Of a DNA stretch of 64,000 nt, positions 60,967 through 64,000 are shown in pieces (within the stretch, counting starts at the first letter, position 1; each line of letters opens with the position of its first letter). The notes beneath the pieces are model-generated. The model was not told the DNA's origin and did no database searches. It saw nothing but the letters and a program-made list of their open reading frames with translations. Origin of the DNA: Schleiferilactobacillus harbinensis DSM 16991 (lineage in GTDB: Bacteria > Bacillota > Bacilli > Lactobacillales > Lactobacillaceae); the NCBI RefSeq assembly GCF_000425885.1, contig NZ_AUEH01000005.1:34507-98506 (forward strand). The letters are read 5' to 3'. The position numbers and the translations under genes were made by a program.

Positions 60967-62604
60967 TTAGGCTAAGTGCGCCACTGGGGCAGGCTCCGGT
61001 TGCTCACGACGGGGCATCATGCGAATGACGCCGGTCAGCTGCGGCTCGATTTCCGGATACAACTGGTGCGTGATCATCAAGACCGTCAATTTCGGATCGG
61101 CCAGCAGTGTTTCCTCGATTTTCAGCGCTTGGTCTTTATCCAAACTGGCCGTGCCTTCATCCATCAGGACGATTTGTTTATGCCGCAGAAAGCCCCGGGC
61201 TAATGCTAGCCGTTGCCGCTGGCCGCCGGAGAACGTCCGGCCATTTTCACCCACGCCGCTGTCTAGGCCCTGGGGCAGGCGGCGGACCTGGTCCCAAAGA
61301 TCCGCGCGCTGCAAGGCGGCGATCAAAGCCGCGTCTGGATAGTCATCACCCAAAGTGAGATTATCCCGTACCGTGCCGGAAAAGATGTAGGGGATTTGGT
61401 CCAGATAAAGTACTTGGTCGCGAATCGCTGTGGTGCTCAATGTGCGATATTCTTGGCCATTCAGCGTCAGCGAGCCGGTATAAGCCGTGAGTTTGCCGGC
61501 CAGCAGGTTGAACAGGGTCGATTTGCCGCTGCCGCTGGGGCCAACGATGGCGTACTTGCCGCCAAGGCGAAAGTCTTGATTCAAGTCGGCCACGGCTTTG
61601 GTCTGACCATAGGTGATGGTCAAATCCCGCAGGACGAAACCGCTGGTCACGGTGGACAGCACTTGGCTTTCTTTAGCAGCCGGGGCGGGCAGCTGATCGT
61701 ATTTGGTAAACAGGGCATTCGTGCCGCTGATCAAGGTGAGCTGAGAAGACAGGCTAGCCAGCATACTGAAGACGCGGAAGGAAAGGGTGCCAGTGGATTG
61801 AATCAAACCAATGGAAACGATATGTTGGAAGGCCAGCAGGGCGGTAATAAAGATGATGCTGATCTGGGCGGTGATATTGGTGAAATTGCCCAGCGTACTG
61901 GCGATGGCCTGGATCTTGGTCTGATGTACTTTGGCGGCGGCTAAGGGCTGCTGCGCGTCGTGGATCAAGGCATGCAGCAACGGCTGGTGATTCAAGGCCA
62001 ACAGGGTATCGAATCCCTTGAGATGGTCATTCACCACTTGCATGAAGTGCTCATTTTTTTGACTGACCAACTGGCTGGCCTTCGCCATGTGCCGGCGCAT
62101 GACGACGGGGACGACGATCATCAATCCGCTAAAGCCCAAAGCCGCGGCGGCTAAAGTCCAATGCATAGTAACCAAGGTGATGAGCGAAAATAACGCGATG
62201 AGGCCGCTATCGACGAGCGAATACACGTTGGTAAAGCCTTGCGTCTCGATCTGGTTGATATCGTTGCTCAGCCAGGAACTGTAGTCATCTGTTTGGCGGG
62301 CATGATACGCCGTGTAGGGCAGGGCACAGATCCGGTTCGTGAGATCATCCCGAACCGCGTTGTCCATTTTCTGGGTCGTTTTCGCCCGCAGCATGGCCTG
62401 CCAGTAATACATGGCCAGCAAAATGATGAAGTTGCCGACATCCCACAGCACCCAACGCAGGAAAAGCGGGAAGTCGAACTTGATGAGGGCGTTCAGTTGG
62501 GCAGCAGAAAGCAGAGCAGAAAGAATCGTTTGGATTGAGGTAATGGTCGTCAGTCCCAAGTAAAGCAGATTACTGGGCCAGAATTGTTTGAAGTAGCGGG
62601 TCAT
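60967..62604 (-). CDS. ABC exporter, fused permease-ATPase
   Basis: 545 aa half-transporter of the MsbA/LmrA class. Six helices (residues 15-300; from NLLYLGLTTITSIQTILSALL) and an ATPase with Walker A GPSGSGKST, signature FSGGQRQRLALARG and Walker B IVLMDEGTASLD with the catalytic Glu. The ATG at 62604 lies behind AAGGAGTG, which is buried in a perfect 16-bp hairpin. It works as a homodimer or with an unlinked partner. Substrate unknown; a lipid, drug or peptide are all possible. Its stop lies 4 nt from the end of the GH28 remnant. Confidence 0.9.
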   Translation of the reverse strand: MTRYFKQFWPSNLLYLGLTTITSIQTILSALLSAAQLNALIKFDFPLFLRWVLWDVGNFIILLAMYYWQAMLRAKTTQKMDNAVRDDLTNRICALPYTAYHARQTDDYSSWLSNDINQIETQGFTNVYSLVDSGLIALFSLITLVTMHWTLAAAALGFSGLMIVVPVVMRRHMAKASQLVSQKNEHFMQVVNDHLKGFDTLLALNHQPLLHALIHDAQQPLAAAKVHQTKIQAIASTLGNFTNITAQISIIFITALLAFQHIVSIGLIQSTGTLSFRVFSMLASLSSQLTLISGTNALFTKYDQLPAPAAKESQVLSTVTSGFVLRDLTITYGQTKAVADLNQDFRLGGKYAIVGPSGSGKSTLFNLLAGKLTAYTGSLTLNGQEYRTLSTTAIRDQVLYLDQIPYIFSGTVRDNLTLGDDYPDAALIAALQRADLWDQVRRLPQGLDSGVGENGRTFSGGQRQRLALARGFLRHKQIVLMDEGTASLDKDQALKIEETLLADPKLTVLMITHQLYPEIEPQLTGVIRMMPRREQPEPAPVAHLA

Positions 62605-62610
62605 GATAAA

Positions 62611-62654
62611 ACACACTCCTTATGCTTGATGTACCTCTAGCATAAGGAGTGTGT
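62611..62654 (-). promoter_or_regulatory. 16-bp perfect hairpin enclosing the exporter ribosome-binding site
   Basis: ACACACTCCTTATGCT (62611-62626) is exactly complementary to 62639-62654, loop 12 nt. In the exporter mRNA the 3' arm contains AAGGAGTG, the ribosome-binding site of the exporter. The hairpin would sequester it, so translation could be conditional. Confidence 0.8.
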
Positions 62655-62728
62655 GATTGGGGGACTTGACAGCTTGCATATCTGCAAGTTGATTTGCTGA
62701 TTGGTGTCAGGCCACTATTTGATTGGTG

Positions 62729-63691
62729 TTAATCCACACGCAACCCTTCCGCAATTTTATCCAGGTTCCACTTCATCATCCCATAGTAACTATCCCCGGT
62801 TTTGCCTTTCGCGGCAATCGAATCGGTGAATAAAGTGGAATGAATCGGAATGCCGGTATCCTTCGAAACGGTCTGCATCGGTTTGGCATTCACGCTGCTC
62901 TCCACGAAGAGGGACTTGGGTTTGACTTGTCGCAGCTTGCGCACCAGAGACGAAATCTGATCCGGGGTGCCTTCTTCTTCCGTGTTGATTTCCCAAATAT
63001 AAGCAGACGGGATGTTGTAGGCTTTGCTGAAGTACTTGAAGCAGCCTTCGCTGGTCACGATCAATTTTTTATTCGCGGGAATCTTGGCGAATTTCGTCTT
63101 AGCCGCAGCGTCCAACCGGGCAAGCTTGGCGGTGTACCGTTTCATATTGCGCTGATAATCTGTTTTGTGCTGAGGATCGACCGCGCTCAACTGAATGGCA
63201 ATATTTTTGGCATAGATGATGCCGTTGGCCAGATTCAGCCAGGCATGGGGATCTTCTTTACCGGTTTCATTTCTCCCTTGCAGATAAATCACATCAATGC
63301 CGTCGCTCACGGCGTGGGATTTTTTGCTGGCGGCTGGCCCGATATTCTTTTGCAGTTTGGTAAACCAGGCATTGGGCGCATTTTCCAAATTGACGCCATT
63401 GTAGAAAATGACATCTGCCTTGCTTGTACTGCGGACGTCCGCCGGGAGCGGATCGTATTCGTGGGGATCCTGGCCGGTGGGAACGATGACGTGAATTTGG
63501 GCATGCTTGCCCGCAATATTTTTGGTGATGTCGCCGATGATCGTATCGGTGGCCACCACCCGCACTTGGCGATTGGTGACGTGCACAGCACTGCTTTTGT
63601 TCGGGGTACTCTTTTGCTGACCACAGGCGGCCAGCGTGATGCCGAGCAGACCGATCGCGAGCCAGCTAATCAGCTTTTTTAGTTTGGACAT
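62729..63691 (-). CDS. Metal ABC substrate-binding lipoprotein (ZnuA/MntC/PsaA class)
   Basis: 320 aa from the ATG at 63691 with GGAGGAAG upstream; a longer frame to 63811 is an artefact of the permease remnant. Lipobox LAAC (Cys22). Cluster A-I features: [42 protein letters not shown] (His ligand), [13 protein letters not shown] (second His), [13 protein letters not shown] (Glu) and FTDSIA (Asp). The two His, Glu and Asp set suits Mn or Zn; there is no His-rich loop, which favours Mn. Its permease has been cut by an IS element, and no ATPase is in the window. Confidence 0.9.
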   Translation of the reverse strand: MSKLKKLISWLAIGLLGITLAACGQQKSTPNKSSAVHVTNRQVRVVATDTIIGDITKNIAGKHAQIHVIVPTGQDPHEYDPLPADVRSTSKADVIFYNGVNLENAPNAWFTKLQKNIGPAASKKSHAVSDGIDVIYLQGRNETGKEDPHAWLNLANGIIYAKNIAIQLSAVDPQHKTDYQRNMKRYTAKLARLDAAAKTKFAKIPANKKLIVTSEGCFKYFSKAYNIPSAYIWEINTEEEGTPDQISSLVRKLRQVKPKSLFVESSVNAKPMQTVSKDTGIPIHSTLFTDSIAAKGKTGDSYYGMMKWNLDKIAEGLRVD

Positions 63692-63806
63692 TTTTCTTCC
63701 TCCATAATAGATTCTGTTTCGGGGAGAACGGGAAACTGAGGGCAAATACGGCGGTGCCGCAGATGACGATGCAGGAACCAACGGGAATATTAAAGGAACC
63801 CGAATT
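63692..63806 (-). pseudogene. Metal ABC permease, 3' remnant truncated by IS30
   Basis: Minus-strand coding for [23 protein letters not shown] and [12 protein letters not shown], the last helix and tail of a ZnuB/MntB-type permease. It runs into the binding-protein start with a short overlap, as in normal operons. Upstream it breaks at the IS30 terminus. Confidence 0.75.
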
Positions 63807-64000
63807 GTCAAATTAAGTGCAACAGTGAAGACTCATCCATGTGAATTGGTTTAGGTAGTGGGCAGGGATTCCTCCAGGCCCAGGGGGGAGGCCTGGAGCG
63901 CCGCGATTGCGCTGCGGTATCCAAGGCACTTCCTTAACCGGTGGTTTAAGACATCTTGGATCTTACGAATCTTCTCCTTAGAGACTTCCCATAGTGATTG
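63807..64000 (-). mobile_element. IS30-family element, right end
   Basis: Terminal sequence TGTCAAATTAAGTGCAAC (63814-63831) fits IS30-type inverted repeats. The element extends beyond the window and has landed within the metal permease gene. Confidence 0.75.
63851..64000 (-). CDS. IS30-family transposase, C-terminal part
   Basis: The last 49 residues, cut by the window edge. EKIRKIQDVLNHRLRKCLGY is the conserved end of the DDE transposase (Asn-x-Arg-x-Arg-Lys-Cys-Leu-Gly-Tyr), following the catalytic Glu region that lies outside the window. The stop is TAA at 63851-63853. In frame to position 64000. Confidence 0.85.
   Translation of the reverse strand, partial: QSLWEVSKEKIRKIQDVLNHRLRKCLGYRSAIAALQASPLGLEESLPTT

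Noticed and set aside
62840..63682. 280-codon plus-strand frame opposite the metal-binding lipoprotein
   Set aside because: The minus-strand frame has a lipobox, metal ligands and a good ribosome-binding site. The plus-strand frame has none of these.

Overview
The window reads as chromosomal DNA of a moderately high-GC member of the Lactobacillaceae. This is inferred from SLAP-domain surface proteins, a GntR/LacI-type AraR, a DHA2 exporter with a DUF4811 partner, YhgE/Pip, DUF1836, a T-box leader and classical cre sites. A Schleiferilactobacillus- or Lacticaseibacillus-like species is plausible, but the sequence alone cannot settle it. There are no rRNA genes, prophage or CRISPR array. One tRNA-Ala(GGC) is present, and the right edge runs into an IS30-family element.

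Layout. 1-9 kb: a SLAP surface protein broken by one stop codon, an uncharacterised probable glycosidase, a deletion scar joining an AraC regulator remnant to a GH127 remnant, an aldehyde dehydrogenase and a second SLAP protein. 8.8-11.1 kb: a T-box leader and a long hairpin ahead of an orphan OppA lipoprotein, then tRNA-Ala. 11-16.4 kb: araR, a gutted GH43 gene, GH51 arabinofuranosidase, a Cys-rich DUF6171-like protein and a GH27 enzyme. 16.4-27 kb: a MerR regulator with its MFS exporter, tandem membrane paralogues, YhgE, an aldo/keto reductase remnant, another MFS protein, two small paralogous proteins and an ASCH protein. 27-33.5 kb: GH120, araA, araB, then a GH43/GPH-transporter scar. 33.5-38 kb: two oxidoreductases, MazEF, an aldo/keto reductase and a lone AbiEi. 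38-45.9 kb: a nonsense-mutated GH43, GH29 fucosidase, a haem/siderophore-type ABC uptake operon behind a two-terminator leader, a PTS IIC and a DUF2974 hydrolase. 46-52.4 kb: a minus-strand unsaturated-uronide cluster (GH2, unknown, KduI, GH88, DUF2264). 53-61 kb: a ruined ABC permease and secreted protein, an intact sugar ABC importer with DUF624, and a broken GH28. 61-64 kb: an ABC exporter, a metal-binding lipoprotein and the IS30 end.

How it fits together. Most genes serve the harvest of plant cell-wall side chains (arabinan, arabinoxylan, pectin). L-arabinose released by GH51 and GH120 would enter araA/araB. A recurring 16-bp motif, ANTTGTNCGNACAANT, precedes araR, the GH43/GH51 unit, GH120, araA, the GH2 operon, the ruined permease and the sugar ABC operon, and defines a candidate AraR regulon. 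cre sites accompany several of these promoters, so CcpA control is expected.

The most striking global feature is selective decay. At least eight genes or gene pairs for plant-glycan use are broken, several by deletions that leave both gene ends in place, while neighbouring housekeeping genes are intact. araD is absent from the window.
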